A DNA stretch of 64,000 nt from assembly GCF_003533305.1 (NCBI RefSeq), contig NZ_DOEH01000032.1:1-64000 (forward strand), in the 5' to 3' direction. Under the pieces are notes generated by a model. It ran no database searches and had not been told where the DNA came from. It saw only the letters and a list, made by a program, of their open reading frames with translations. Origin of the DNA: Providencia sp. (GTDB lineage: Bacteria > Pseudomonadota > Gammaproteobacteria > Enterobacterales > Enterobacteriaceae). The translations under genes and the position numbers were made by a program. Below, piece after piece: positions 34,901 to 43,325 of this stretch; the stretch's first letter is position 1; each line of letters begins with the position of its first letter.

Positions 34901-36184
34901 TTGCGGATGAAATTTCCATTCAGCAACACGAAACTCAAGGTTTTGAATACCGATGTGTGGCAGGTTTAATAAAATCACATCCCCTGGTCGATAGGCGTAA
35001 CCGTCCATATTCATTTTGAGCTGAACACGACGCCCTGCACGTTTTTTGCGTAAGTATAAATTAGCGAGTCGACTTGCTTGATAAGGGCTACTGACAAAGC
35101 GGTAGTCCATATTTTCTTTAATCTCTAATCCGTCCTCGTCAATCCATTCATCAATAACAACGGGTTCAAAATCCGTTTTGATATACTGCTGCTCTGCATC
35201 GATAAACGTACCGTAAATCGCATTAGTCGCATCACGTAACCCAAGTTCGGGCGTGATATTCACAGTATCAATGATTTGATTAGGCTCGATACGTAAAACA
35301 GCCGGTCCATTATAAGCTTGCATCAGAATACCGTGCTTGCCTGCAACATAGGTCGGCTCAGCTGCAATGCATTTATGCATGTGATCAAGGACAGATGAAG
35401 GTGACTCCGCTAATTCATATGCACCATTAATGGTGTATCGAGGTTCACTTACCCCTTCGGGTGACGTCACTGGCTCCGCACATAAATCAGCGGCAGCTTT
35501 AAATGCATCAAAATCAATATCTGAATCAGGGACGCTGAGGTAGCTACGATAGAAATCTAAAATCACTAACGCGCCGTTGTTGCTCCATGCGGTCTTGTTT
35601 GTGCGCGGATCATAAACCTGCTTTCCCCACACCTCAACTTTGACATTCGGCACACCGTACGGGAACTTTTCAGCGTCATATTTTAGTGCTAAACGCAACC
35701 ATGCCAGCCCGTTACCTATCATGTCCTCTTTCCATGATGGCGCGTTTTTCAACATATAAGGGTCACAATCAGTACGTCCGTTATGAAATTCATAGCTGGC
35801 CTTATCACCAAAGGTGCCGATTAAATCATCGTTTAACCAAATCTGGCCAATACGGTCAACTTTATGAGCGGCAATCGCTAATGCCATGAATAGGCGTTCA
35901 TTTTCAGTCTGATCGCCTTTTTCCTCTTCAGCAAAAAATAGAAGCCCTGAACACACAGTTTTACCGACTATAATTGTTTCAGGTGCCACTGATGAACGTA
36001 GCATTTGTTTGCGTTCTGACTGGTCGCGATACTGCATTGAGGGCATTTTATCTTGAAAAATGAATGTCCCTGCAGCTTGAACGGCAATACCGGCAACAAT
36101 TAATGCGGTACCAAGACCACCGGTTGCCATAACACCAGCAATCATCAATCCTGCGGAGACAACATTAGCAACAACCTTTCCCAT
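31958..36184 (-). CDS. J: Tail tip / host-specificity protein gpJ
   Basis: A 1408-residue lambda-type gpJ: an N-terminal membrane-like segment (VSAGLMIAGVMATGGLGTALIVAG), the tip core domains, fibronectin-III-like segments near residues 470-640, a long coiled-coil region (about 700-1160) and a DUF1983-type end (TVFDHKGNGSAIYTIKTGINWNGQYFDAKFM; PVFFVENGQVFINEAFINQA). It contacts the host receptor. The start at 36184 overlaps the upstream stop as TAATG, with GGAGG nearby. Confidence 0.93.
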   Translation of the reverse strand: MGKVVANVVSAGLMIAGVMATGGLGTALIVAGIAVQAAGTFIFQDKMPSMQYRDQSERKQMLRSSVAPETIIVGKTVCSGLLFFAEEEKGDQTENERLFMALAIAAHKVDRIGQIWLNDDLIGTFGDKASYEFHNGRTDCDPYMLKNAPSWKEDMIGNGLAWLRLALKYDAEKFPYGVPNVKVEVWGKQVYDPRTNKTAWSNNGALVILDFYRSYLSVPDSDIDFDAFKAAADLCAEPVTSPEGVSEPRYTINGAYELAESPSSVLDHMHKCIAAEPTYVAGKHGILMQAYNGPAVLRIEPNQIIDTVNITPELGLRDATNAIYGTFIDAEQQYIKTDFEPVVIDEWIDEDGLEIKENMDYRFVSSPYQASRLANLYLRKKRAGRRVQLKMNMDGYAYRPGDVILLNLPHIGIQNLEFRVAEWKFHPQEGVDILLEEDGAYIYEDIIGKPFVRPPFTVLPTGGVAPPLNLTFVPTNIGEVVQGYLSWQSAAADVRYNTVNIIENGKVAQSIQVPQDRVDLSGLIRGSYRAEVRAINAAGAMSAPAIVDFDIQAPPQPVNVEMVGGMFSLTCIPHGGETAQHGYTFEFWFSDKKLASTNDIEVTTKANRQGQGQFWSKDNLKPGTNYWFYVRTVNSYGKSQFVEAVGQASGTPQDMMDELKNEFLSNEAGQQMQEQIDFNKDKVTDLEIDGYDFKQKIISIDREIEAVNEAVMTNTQFTTELHFKLSETTAHGKAEIFRLEQVQANDRESHAKFQQEVASEFEITAADVLTVQESLAKSNESFAQQIGQVRAEITSTNEEVGTIKGRVTTVEKATVDLEKAQASFEQSTVTEFGEMRGYITHVETSLTNAEFAFTEALMQTNAQVNETNSELLKSKAEVSRLSTAVADNTKSTAELTENVKAQQEQSEAEFVDVRKSLAEKDKAQSEHTEQVRAELSKDINDNKDELSKTNAVVTKHTESLATLDETTTQIKQTQQSQHDDTQASIGQLKETTANTDKALTKEIEKTESRFEDNEASINHIQQTMATTEGSQVEAIGQLQVQQNVQGTEILKSRAAIVRTDNLVADNQQASAKSFEKISAQFDGVSADITTIKKSVSDSEKAQAEVNELIKSEVGENKSAIELRGQTVFDHKGNGSAIYTIKTGINWNGQYFDAKFMMGAEVKNGKVVTQIGFSADTFGIFNPSSGKLEPVFFVENGQVFINEAFINQAMIEKLLIGSTIKSKNWDQTKKGLMLDFENGRLIATNAEITGTIYATDGDFKGTVYAEKFIGDVATGVLYGGVSKYFYKQSTMTIESITTYIGSMPYDVDLIMPTMHFASEHKTPAISQPIEIAVYANGVKQNVIITTVDSPDSTWAAIASCYIKIPKMQSNTKIIVRLTGRGNGGDNSDCTLKIYPALVLACKSNPSSFN

Positions 36185-36582
36185 TACTCGACCCTCCATG
36201 CTTTGATAGGTTGATGATCAACAGGCATTGCGCCACGTTCAGTAACCGCCCATATTTTTTTAGCCCAAATAACACCAAGCGTTTTACCTTCAGGACCAAT
36301 GAACATCACAATGTCGCCGCGAGAGGCAGTGATAGGCTCTATTTCATTAAAGAAACCTGATAATCCAGACTCCAGATCGCCAAACTCAGCTTTTAAAACC
36401 CGCAATGCACCGGCGCTGGTTTTGTACCTACCGCGAACTTTTTCAGCGATATCAATCTCACAGACAGCAATGGCACAATTGGCAGCAAATAAGCAGCAAT
36501 CATGCTCACCCCATGAAAACGGCTTCTGCATGGCTTTTTGCAATGTTTCTGGTAATCGAGTTGTCCAATTCAAGTGCCGCAT
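36184..36582 (-). CDS. Tail protein, DUF6950 (NlpC/P60-like)
   Basis: A 132-residue protein. The start is MRHLNWTTRLPETLQKAMQKPFSWGEHDCCLFAANCAI and shows the WGEHDCCLFAA motif of DUF6950, a cysteine-peptidase-like tail protein family close to NlpC/P60 assembly proteins (lambda gpK). GGAGGA lies before this ATG. Its stop overlaps the gpJ start. Probably a tail-tip assembly protease. Confidence 0.78.
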   Translation of the reverse strand: MRHLNWTTRLPETLQKAMQKPFSWGEHDCCLFAANCAIAVCEIDIAEKVRGRYKTSAGALRVLKAEFGDLESGLSGFFNEIEPITASRGDIVMFIGPEGKTLGVIWAKKIWAVTERGAMPVDHQPIKAWRVE

Positions 36583-36600
36583 TTGCTGTCCTCCGGGCAT

Positions 36601-36623
36601 AAAAAAACCCGCCGTAGCGGGTT
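36601..36623 (-). terminator. Intrinsic terminator inside the tail operon
   Basis: On the minus strand AACCCGC-TACG-GCGGGTT is followed by seven T residues. It follows the lipoprotein moron, so it ends that gene but sits ahead of DUF6950 and gpJ; late antitermination would be needed to read through. Confidence 0.8.
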
Positions 36624-36640
36624 AATATAAATGTAGTATA

Positions 36641-37018
36641 TTAGTCAGCCAATTTAATCACTTCATACATAACACCAGTGGTAACATCTTGGTATTGCCC
36701 TGAAATATACGCTATATGATAAAGGCTGTAGCCTGTATAACCACCATAGCTATTCTTGCCATTCACTTCTACTGGGACAACCATTGCCACTAGTTTTTTA
36801 GATGATTGATACCCCTTTTTAGGGTCATGAAAAATATATTTAGCAGAATCAGGATCTTTTAAGTTTGCCGAAATAAATTTTTCTATGTCAGATTTATAGC
36901 TACTAGGTAGCTGTTCAAATTTTGCAGTGGCTACTTCTTCTTTTGTCATTTGGGTAACGCATCCCATTAAAGCAAAAGAAAACATTGTCATCACAAAAAA
37001 CTTAAAGATACTGTTCAT
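36641..37018 (-). CDS. Lipoprotein moron in the tail operon
   Basis: A 125-residue lipoprotein with lipobox FALMGCVTQ, then a soluble domain with IEKFISANLKDPDSAKYIF and SYGGYTGYSLYHIAYI. I know of no firm match; a similar stretch (K-D-P-x-S-A-K-Y) occurs in many small host lipoproteins. It sits between two tail genes and has its own terminator, as morons do. A role in surface change or exclusion of related phages is a guess. Confidence 0.78.
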   Translation of the reverse strand: MNSIFKFFVMTMFSFALMGCVTQMTKEEVATAKFEQLPSSYKSDIEKFISANLKDPDSAKYIFHDPKKGYQSSKKLVAMVVPVEVNGKNSYGGYTGYSLYHIAYISGQYQDVTTGVMYEVIKLAD

Positions 37019-37036
37019 TTATCCCCTAATTTAATG

Positions 37037-37618
37037 TTATTTGTATATGAATGTTGGTGCATCTTTTTTACTACCCCAGTATATAGCACGCTCAGCCATT
37101 TGTGCTACATACCTAAAAATACGATCACCCTTATGGCGCTTTATCCACGATTCATCAGTAAATCTATCTGGTAGCCCTTGAGACCATCGTTCAAAACGAT
37201 TAGATACCGTAACTGCAACCTCGTTATTATTACCCGTAGTAACTCCAATATTAGAAATTTGCCCAGCAAAAATAATTTCAGCTAATGCCGGTTTACCGTC
37301 TAGATCTAAAGCCACCAGCATTAAACCTACATTTCTACCACGACTTCGCTCATTCATAACATCGGCAATAAGAAGAGAATCAAAACCAGAAAGTGACAAT
37401 ATCAATTGCTGTGGGCTGGTTGAATTATTTTCGGTAACTGGCTCTATGCTCCCCAAGGAACCAACCCCTTGATACACTTCACCCGCAATAATTAAGTTAC
37501 CAAGGCCAGTATGTGTTCTTGTCACTCCAGATTTGAGGTCTAGATTGGCTGCAATCACCAGCTCAAAGCCATCATTAATGGCCTTTACCATTTCATTTGA
37601 AAAAGGATGATACAGCAT
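37037..37618 (-). CDS. Phage tail protein (DUF2163-like)
   Basis: A 193-residue tail protein. LSGFDSLLIADVMNERSRGRNVGLMLVALD and the C-terminal D-E-S-W-x-K-x-H-K-G-D-R-x-F motif resemble tail proteins next to the tape measure in lambda-like phages (lambda L/DUF2163 group). The start overlaps the preceding stop by one base. Probably part of the tail tip below the tape measure. Confidence 0.75.
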   Translation of the reverse strand: MLYHPFSNEMVKAINDGFELVIAANLDLKSGVTRTHTGLGNLIIAGEVYQGVGSLGSIEPVTENNSTSPQQLILSLSGFDSLLIADVMNERSRGRNVGLMLVALDLDGKPALAEIIFAGQISNIGVTTGNNNEVAVTVSNRFERWSQGLPDRFTDESWIKRHKGDRIFRYVAQMAERAIYWGSKKDAPTFIYK

Positions 37619-38211
37619 CAGTATAAAGCCTCCTCAAATGTTATGGTGACATTAGAAAATACACCGGGCTGGTACTGAAAATTCCCTTGATCATTACTTG
37701 CTAGCTTAAAAATACCAAACGGCTTCACGGACTCTATTTTTCCATCGATCTGCGGAGACAATCTCAACATGGGCGAAATGGGAATAATTGCATTCCCATC
37801 TTTATCGCTTATCACATTTTCAGTAACCATCTTTAGCTCATTACTCACCGTGATGTAATCGCCCTTACGCGCTACAATTGAATTTTTTATCCAACCTTTA
37901 GTTTGTAGAGATTTCCCCGTTTGGTTTCCAGCGCCAATCAGTGGTGCTCCTTTTCCTTGCAGCCCTTGCCTTATCCAATTGCTGATTTTTATACGGCCGC
38001 TTTCCCCATCTAATTGAGCCATTAGAACCTCTAATTCTCTGGAAATGGTTTCAGTGAGATTATTGAAAGTTAAAACGCAACGCCAGCGGCTTCCAGAAAA
38101 TCGTACGGTTTGACTACTCCCTGTAAACACAGAAGTAAATGTTTTGCTGTTACTCATTAACTGCCAATTCATTGAGTTTGGCACTACATTTTCTGGCCAT
38201 TCAAGCACCAT
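37618..38211 (-). CDS. Phage minor tail protein (gpM-like)
   Basis: A 197-residue protein starting MVLEWPENVVPNSMNWQL, with SQTVRFSGSRWRCVLTFNNLTE and a D-G-E-S-G-R-I-K motif. The pattern fits the tail-tip protein between tape measure and the DUF2163 protein. I chose ATG at 38211, with GGAGGT upstream; its start lies in the end of the tape-measure gene. Confidence 0.75.
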   Translation of the reverse strand: MVLEWPENVVPNSMNWQLMSNSKTFTSVFTGSSQTVRFSGSRWRCVLTFNNLTETISRELEVLMAQLDGESGRIKISNWIRQGLQGKGAPLIGAGNQTGKSLQTKGWIKNSIVARKGDYITVSNELKMVTENVISDKDGNAIIPISPMLRLSPQIDGKIESVKPFGIFKLASNDQGNFQYQPGVFSNVTITFEEALY

Positions 38212-38215
38212 AATT

Positions 38216-41164
38216 CTACCTCCCAAGGCTTTTTCTTAGTGTGCCGTTATTTTGAAAATCTCGTTGAATCTTGGATAATGCATCCTGTGAGCCCTGCTTT
38301 GCTCCCATTTCTGCCGCCTGTTGAATAGCTTCTTGCAAGGCCTGATCTCCATTCCCTGTTAGATGGAAAGTTTGTTGGATGATGATATTCGGTGCTTGTT
38401 GTTGTGCATCCAAACCAAGAACCCTTACTCCCAAAGAGCCATCGCGACCTCGAGTTAATGGCATTATCGCCTCAGGGCCAGCCTCTCCCATTAATCCCAT
38501 TTTCGGTGCGCCACCCTTTGCAAACGGAAATAATGTAGGAGATTTCACAATGGTATTGCTATATGCACTTAACCCTGGTGACCTGTATGTACCACCTTTT
38601 GCATTTGGTGTTGCCTTAAATCCCATAGCATCTCCGAATGAAGTGCCTGCAAAACCAGCTTTAAGTGCATTAAAGATCATCATTTGGAAAATCATTTTTG
38701 TAATTTCTGTCACAATAGATTGCGCAAAATCTGCAAAATTTAGTTTCCCAGTAGCTACGAAATTAGCCAACACTCCAGACATGTCACTTAATGTGTTATT
38801 ACTGATGGAGCGCATCTGATCATAGACACTACCGGCTGATTCTCCGAAATCCTGTATCCCCCTAACCATTCCAGCGCTAGCGCTTCTATTAATTGCTAAT
38901 TTATCTCGCGAGGACTGCCTGACAATATCTAATTGACGCTGTTCCTCTTGAGTCAAAAATAATGTCTGTTCAGAATAAAGTTGGGTAGTTTTATCTGACA
39001 CCTCTTTATCTAGCTGATAGCGCCGCTGACGAAACTCATCTCTCACCCTTTGCTCTTCAAGCATTAAATCATATGCTGATTGGCTCATTGTTGTTTGTAA
39101 CATCTGATTTGTTGCATCTTGACGAATTTTTGAAGTTTTTTGTATTATCTCGAAATTTTGATCATCAAACTTTTTTCTTAATTCTTTGTATTTTAATTCT
39201 TTTTCTAAAGATAGATTTTTCACTAACTGCACACGAATCTCATCTGAGTGAGCTTGAATACTCTTTTGTCGAGCATTTAGGTGTTGCCCCTGTAGCCCAA
39301 TTAACTCTTGCTCAAACGATACTAGCTTACGCTCAGACGCTGTTAGACCTTCCGTTTCCTCCAGTTGAGCACGCAAGGTAGCACCTTGTTGTAAAAGCTG
39401 CTCTATCCGTTGCTTTCCTTCATCTATGGAAGTACTTCTGTCTGTTTTTGCAGGCTTAGAAAATAACTTATCTAACCCTTTCAGGGCTTGCTGGTATTCA
39501 GTTGCTGAAATAGTTCCCTTATCCAACATTTCTTTAAACTGCTTTTGCCGATCTGTTCGTACTTTTTGCTGATCAACTCCAGCATTAAATGCCGCATTAA
39601 AGTTACTCTGAAGCTTCACGTTTTCGGTTAATTGTTTCTGTTGTTCTAATAATTGTTGTGTTCTTTCCTCTTGCTCTTTTTTTAATTTATCCGCTAATAA
39701 ACTTTTAGTCGTAATATACATGCCCATAAAGGGATCTTTACCGCCCATGTCAATATTACGGACGGTCATTTGTAACCCTGCATAAGCTACATTAAGGTCT
39801 TTTATTCTCTTTTCATGCTCAGTAGCGAAAGTGCTAGATTTGGAGTTATATTCAATTTCAGCAATAGCTGCAGCAAGCATTGCCGCGTTGGCCGCCTCCC
39901 TTTTTTTTCCTTCTCGCTCAAGCCTAGCCACTCGTTCTATTGCTTGATTATCTATCTCCCTACCAGCATCAATTATCCTTTGCATCCCTTCAACTGGCTG
40001 CTCACCTAATGCAACTAAACCAGAAATAAACTGATCAACATTTCCACCTGATTTTTCTAGTTGTGTCCCTACCTCAGCGATCTGGTGTAATAAATCACCA
40101 GAAAAACCCGCGCTGGCTGCAGCCGTAACGGATTTATAAGCTTCTGCGGTGCCACCGAGCTCATTAGCTAAGTTACGCAGATCATAGGCGGTTGTCGTTA
40201 AACCAATACCCCCTTTTTGTAAAGCGCCATTAAAGGCCTTTTGTCGCTCTTCAGCTTGCTGGTACTGAGAATAAAGATAAGTAAATGCACCGGCTGATGC
40301 CATGATCCCAATGCCAACCGCACCACCCATCATGCCCCACGCACTTTTAAATAAACTGGCACTATTTGCCGCCGCACGCTGGGAGAATGTGAGTTCTTTG
40401 CTAGCTTCCGATAGTTGGTTAGTCGCAGTTGCTAAATTTTTCTTACCATCTAATTCGCTTTTATCTGCAGAGATAATATCCCTTGAGGCACTTTGCATAC
40501 GCCTTTTAGCTTCTGCCTCGGCAATATTCGCCTCACTGATAATGCGCGCATTTTTAGCATGATCCTCCGTGTAGTTAGCAGTAACACCATGCTGTTTGTT
40601 AACTTCAACTTGCTTTTCGAGGTACTCATCGAGCGCAAAAGCTTGTTCACGGCGAGCAATCGCCTCATCACGCATTTTTGCAGCTAAATTAATCTTTTCT
40701 TGGGCGCTCTTCCTATCTGACTGAGCACCTTCAATCTGCGCCTTAGATAAATTAATCGCTTCTCGCGCTACGTCCTGATAAACCTTTTGCTGATCTGCTA
40801 GTGAATACTTAACACTTTCTACCGTATCGAGCGAACGCTGCAATGCTGGAATAAAAGCACCAATTAAGCTACTAGTTGCTACATTTGAGCCCGCTGAAAC
40901 ATTATTAAGTGCAGTTCGTAACTGAGAAAAACCCACTTGTGAATGCCTTGCTAATTGCCCTGATGCGGATAAATCAGCGCCAGCCTTACGGGCATTTGCG
41001 GAGACTTCCAATAATTTCTCTGCTGTGATGCCAGCATCTTTTGTGGCTGACTGCGCAAACTTTTTGGACTCTTTACTTGCAGTATCATAGGCATCAAAAA
41101 CTTGAGATTTGAAAGAGGCTGCGTTGAGGTGTAACGCAACCGCTAAACTTGCAACGTCAGCCAT
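38216..41164 (-). CDS. Tail tape measure protein
   Basis: A 982-residue protein that sets tail length. It is mostly helical and coiled, with a hydrophobic segment around residues 272-298 (AWGMMGGAVGIGIMASAGAF) and a conserved C-terminal end: FAKGG then GLMGEAGPEAIMPLTRGRDGSLGV. The gene begins inside the overlapping end of the frameshifted T extension upstream. The size fits a tail of about 150 nm by the usual rule. Confidence 0.93.
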   Translation of the reverse strand: MADVASLAVALHLNAASFKSQVFDAYDTASKESKKFAQSATKDAGITAEKLLEVSANARKAGADLSASGQLARHSQVGFSQLRTALNNVSAGSNVATSSLIGAFIPALQRSLDTVESVKYSLADQQKVYQDVAREAINLSKAQIEGAQSDRKSAQEKINLAAKMRDEAIARREQAFALDEYLEKQVEVNKQHGVTANYTEDHAKNARIISEANIAEAEAKRRMQSASRDIISADKSELDGKKNLATATNQLSEASKELTFSQRAAANSASLFKSAWGMMGGAVGIGIMASAGAFTYLYSQYQQAEERQKAFNGALQKGGIGLTTTAYDLRNLANELGGTAEAYKSVTAAASAGFSGDLLHQIAEVGTQLEKSGGNVDQFISGLVALGEQPVEGMQRIIDAGREIDNQAIERVARLEREGKKREAANAAMLAAAIAEIEYNSKSSTFATEHEKRIKDLNVAYAGLQMTVRNIDMGGKDPFMGMYITTKSLLADKLKKEQEERTQQLLEQQKQLTENVKLQSNFNAAFNAGVDQQKVRTDRQKQFKEMLDKGTISATEYQQALKGLDKLFSKPAKTDRSTSIDEGKQRIEQLLQQGATLRAQLEETEGLTASERKLVSFEQELIGLQGQHLNARQKSIQAHSDEIRVQLVKNLSLEKELKYKELRKKFDDQNFEIIQKTSKIRQDATNQMLQTTMSQSAYDLMLEEQRVRDEFRQRRYQLDKEVSDKTTQLYSEQTLFLTQEEQRQLDIVRQSSRDKLAINRSASAGMVRGIQDFGESAGSVYDQMRSISNNTLSDMSGVLANFVATGKLNFADFAQSIVTEITKMIFQMMIFNALKAGFAGTSFGDAMGFKATPNAKGGTYRSPGLSAYSNTIVKSPTLFPFAKGGAPKMGLMGEAGPEAIMPLTRGRDGSLGVRVLGLDAQQQAPNIIIQQTFHLTGNGDQALQEAIQQAAEMGAKQGSQDALSKIQRDFQNNGTLRKSLGR

Positions 41165-41722
41165 TTAAGATCCTCATTACATCATTACATTGGGCTTCAA
41201 CATCAGGTGAAACTGATGACGTTATTTGTGGGATATTTGAAACTTCTTCGTGCTCAGGCATAAAAAAAGCCTGCCAGTGAGTAATAATTTCGGCAGGCAA
41301 TTGAGCAATTTTTCTGGGGTCAGGCTCACCCCATCTATCGGCCAGTTGAAAAATGAGCTTTAGATAGGGTGAGTTGATTAGTTTTTTTGCGCTTCCTCTA
41401 CTGAGCCATAGCTGTATTTTTGTACAAACGACATTGCAGCAAGCAGAGTGGGTGTATCATGAGCTTTAATTAACTCATCAGGGCTTGGTAAATCTTTTTC
41501 GGGGATAGACTTACCATTTTCGTCACAAATCGATTTTAAAATTAATTTAGCGCCGGCTTTGCTCGCATCAGAACTAAACCCTGTTTTTTGCGCTTCTTGC
41601 AAGTCGTGCTCATACTCATCTAACTCAGCAATAGTTAAGCGACGAATATAAGTATCAGCACCAAATATTTGATGTTTTTCAACATGAGCGCTTGATTTTA
41701 AAAGCAATGACTTTAATGACAT
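41157..41722 (-). CDS. G/GT frameshift product (tail chaperone extension)
   Basis: After the slippery A-AAA-AAC at 41387-41381 (minus), a -1 shift leads into an open frame of about 76 codons that ends in a TGA overlapping the tape-measure start. The added part includes FQLADRWGEPDP, KIAQLPAEIITHWQAFF and a polar tail. In lambda, gpG and gpGT act as tail-assembly chaperones around the tape measure. This extension has no start of its own and is seen only by frameshift. Confidence 0.8.
41262..41298 (-). terminator. Terminator-like hairpin inside the T extension
   Basis: On the minus strand GCCTGCC pairs with GGCAGGC around a 16-base loop and is followed by seven T residues. It lies inside the frameshift extension ahead of the tape measure. 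As coding sequence it also constrains the peptide. Confidence 0.6.
41378..41722 (-). CDS. Tail assembly chaperone (gpG-like)
   Basis: A 114-residue tail chaperone starting MSLKSLLLKSSAHVEKHQIFG, with RRLTIAELDEYEHDLQ in the middle and ending VEEAQKN. Its ATG overlaps the stop of the major tail gene (TAATG). The codons before its stop hold the slippery sequence that makes the G/GT fusion. Confidence 0.85.
   Translation of the reverse strand: MSLKSLLLKSSAHVEKHQIFGADTYIRRLTIAELDEYEHDLQEAQKTGFSSDASKAGAKLILKSICDENGKSIPEKDLPSPDELIKAHDTPTLLAAMSFVQKYSYGSVEEAQKN
41381..41387 (-). other. Slippery site for -1 frameshift
   Basis: The zero-frame codons are CAA AAA AAC TAA, giving the heptamer A-AAA-AAC just before the stop, with the -1 frame open downstream for 76 codons. 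Confidence 0.8.
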
Positions 41723-42186
41723 TATTTTGTCCCCCCAGCGGCAGCTACGCCCCAAGTTAGGTTATTTTGTTTCGCTTTTACCGCGATTTGAATAACTTCA
41801 TTGGCTGGAGCTGCAATATCATTCATTTCCCAACCCGCCAGCGCCAAAATCATAGTGGCGGTGCGCTTATTCGGTAACTCAACATAGAATTGAACAACCT
41901 CGCGCGCCTGAGCGGCATTGAGAAAAGCGGCAAAATCCACATTCTCCGGATCGTCAATAAAGCCCAACGTCTTTTCCTGCCCGTCTGGCAAGTCAGAAAT
42001 AGATTGTTTAGTTTTATCTATCAAGGTTGTGCAATCAACAAAACCCCCTGTTAAGCCTGTTGTGCCTGTTGATTTACAGTTTATTAATGGTTTCATCACG
42101 GCGACTGCATCACCAGGCTTGCCGAACTTAACAATTGTGCCAGCTGGAAGCATGGCGTACTCTGGCGAAGATTTTTGTTCTGCCAT
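41722..42186 (-). CDS. Major tail tube protein
   Basis: A 154-residue tail tube protein. It carries the TGGFVDCTTLIDKTKQSISDLPDG stretch and DFAAFLNAAQAREVVQFYVELPNKRTATMIL typical of the tail tube proteins in HK97-like siphophages. It is upstream of the G gene with a one-base overlap, as usual. Confidence 0.85.
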   Translation of the reverse strand: MAEQKSSPEYAMLPAGTIVKFGKPGDAVAVMKPLINCKSTGTTGLTGGFVDCTTLIDKTKQSISDLPDGQEKTLGFIDDPENVDFAAFLNAAQAREVVQFYVELPNKRTATMILALAGWEMNDIAAPANEVIQIAVKAKQNNLTWGVAAAGGTK

Positions 42187-42209
42187 AATTTAGACTCCAA
42201 TTAGATGAA

Positions 42210-42623
42210 TTAACGATATTTTTCGATACTTGCTCGTATTTCAGATGCAAGTGTGCTTAAAATAAATTGACGGTTATAATCAAGTGCGGGACGAATAAAA
42301 GGTCTGGGAATTTGTTTAATTGTGCCGAATTCTTGCGCTCGTGCTTTCATAGCGTGAGCTTTACTTGGTCCAACACGTACCGTCATGACGGAGAGTGTTT
42401 TTTGGTCTTTCATGCGACTAGTCGTACGGATTTTAATACTATCGCGCATATGTTCAGATTCACTGGTAGCGTCATAACCAGCATTTTGTTTCATATCTTC
42501 AAGCACTGGCGCCATTGCTTCGCGCCCTGCCTGTCGTAATACTTTAGTTGTAATATCCTCCCCTAATCGATTTAATTCATATTCCAAGTCTTTAAGGCCT
42601 TTTACCTCAACAGATATTCTCAT
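42210..42623 (-). CDS. HK97 gp10-like tail-completion protein
   Basis: A 137-residue protein of the HK97-gp10 family (VEVKGLKDLEYELNRLGEDITTKVLRQAGREAMAPVLEDMK; PRPFIRPALD). It joins the tail to the head. Its start overlaps the next upstream gene by four bases (ATGA). Confidence 0.85.
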   Translation of the reverse strand: MRISVEVKGLKDLEYELNRLGEDITTKVLRQAGREAMAPVLEDMKQNAGYDATSESEHMRDSIKIRTTSRMKDQKTLSVMTVRVGPSKAHAMKARAQEFGTIKQIPRPFIRPALDYNRQFILSTLASEIRASIEKYR

Positions 42624-43009
42624 TCGGCATCCTCCGGGTAAGTGATAATAAAATCACGCATCACTCGCCAGATAACCCGTTTATCTGTTTGCTCCTCTCG
42701 ATATTGCATAAAATTTCCACGCTGAACCGCTTGAACTGGATATTTACCGATATAACCATGCGTGATGGTTTCCCATGCTTTAAGCACTAATTGCTCAAGC
42801 TTTAATGCTTTTGCGTAATCATTCGGAATTTGAAAAGTTACCTGAAATCGAGACTGAACAAGTGAAGTGTTAGCGAGACCGGTCATCATTTTAGGGTCGC
42901 TGATCCGTTGATAAATAACCCCTTCAAGCACATTTGAGGGTAACGCGACGGGATAGGCTTTTAAGCCTGTGAGCCGCTCTAAATCAGCTTTAAGGTCAGT
43001 TTCTATCAT
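42620..43009 (-). CDS. Tail terminator protein (DUF3168/gpU-like)
   Basis: A 129-residue protein with YPVALPSNVLEGVIYQRIS and RFQVTFQIPNDYAKALKLEQLV, matching the U/gp11-like tail terminators of HK97-type phages. It overlaps the head-closure gene upstream by 14 bases and gp10 by four, in a tight head-tail joining operon. Confidence 0.8.
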   Translation of the reverse strand: MIETDLKADLERLTGLKAYPVALPSNVLEGVIYQRISDPKMMTGLANTSLVQSRFQVTFQIPNDYAKALKLEQLVLKAWETITHGYIGKYPVQAVQRGNFMQYREEQTDKRVIWRVMRDFIITYPEDAE

Positions 43010-43325
43010 GTCGGCTATCGACCTCCGCTGTGATAATCAAACGGTCTGACTGATTTCTATCAACGGCTCGAACAATAAAATTTCGCGTTTGATAAGTTAC
43101 AATCCAGTCACTTTCCACATCTTTACGAGGGCGAAGTGTGAATTGATAGGTTTCGATGACTTGCTGCTGATCTGCGGTGCGAATTTTACGATTAGACATT
43201 GCCTCCGCTTTTGCCCACGCCTCTTTAACTTTTACTAACTGTGATTTAGGTTCGCCAAAGTCGTCCCTAACTTCCTCAATACGTAACAACGTGATCCGCT
43301 TGTTGAGTTCGCCGGCTAACATCAT
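42996..43325 (-). CDS. Head closure (head-tail adaptor) protein
   Basis: A 109-residue protein with the pattern of SPP1 gp16-like head closure proteins: LNKRITLLRIEEVRDDFGEPKSQLVKVKEAWAKAEAMSNRK and FIVRAVDRNQSDRLIITAE. It overlaps the connector gene by four bases. Confidence 0.83.
   Translation of the reverse strand: MMLAGELNKRITLLRIEEVRDDFGEPKSQLVKVKEAWAKAEAMSNRKIRTADQQQVIETYQFTLRPRKDVESDWIVTYQTRNFIVRAVDRNQSDRLIITAEVDSRHDRN

Noticed and set aside
38379..40687. Plus-strand frames over the tape measure gene
   Set aside because: Shadow frames of the tape-measure codons; no start signals or recognisable products.
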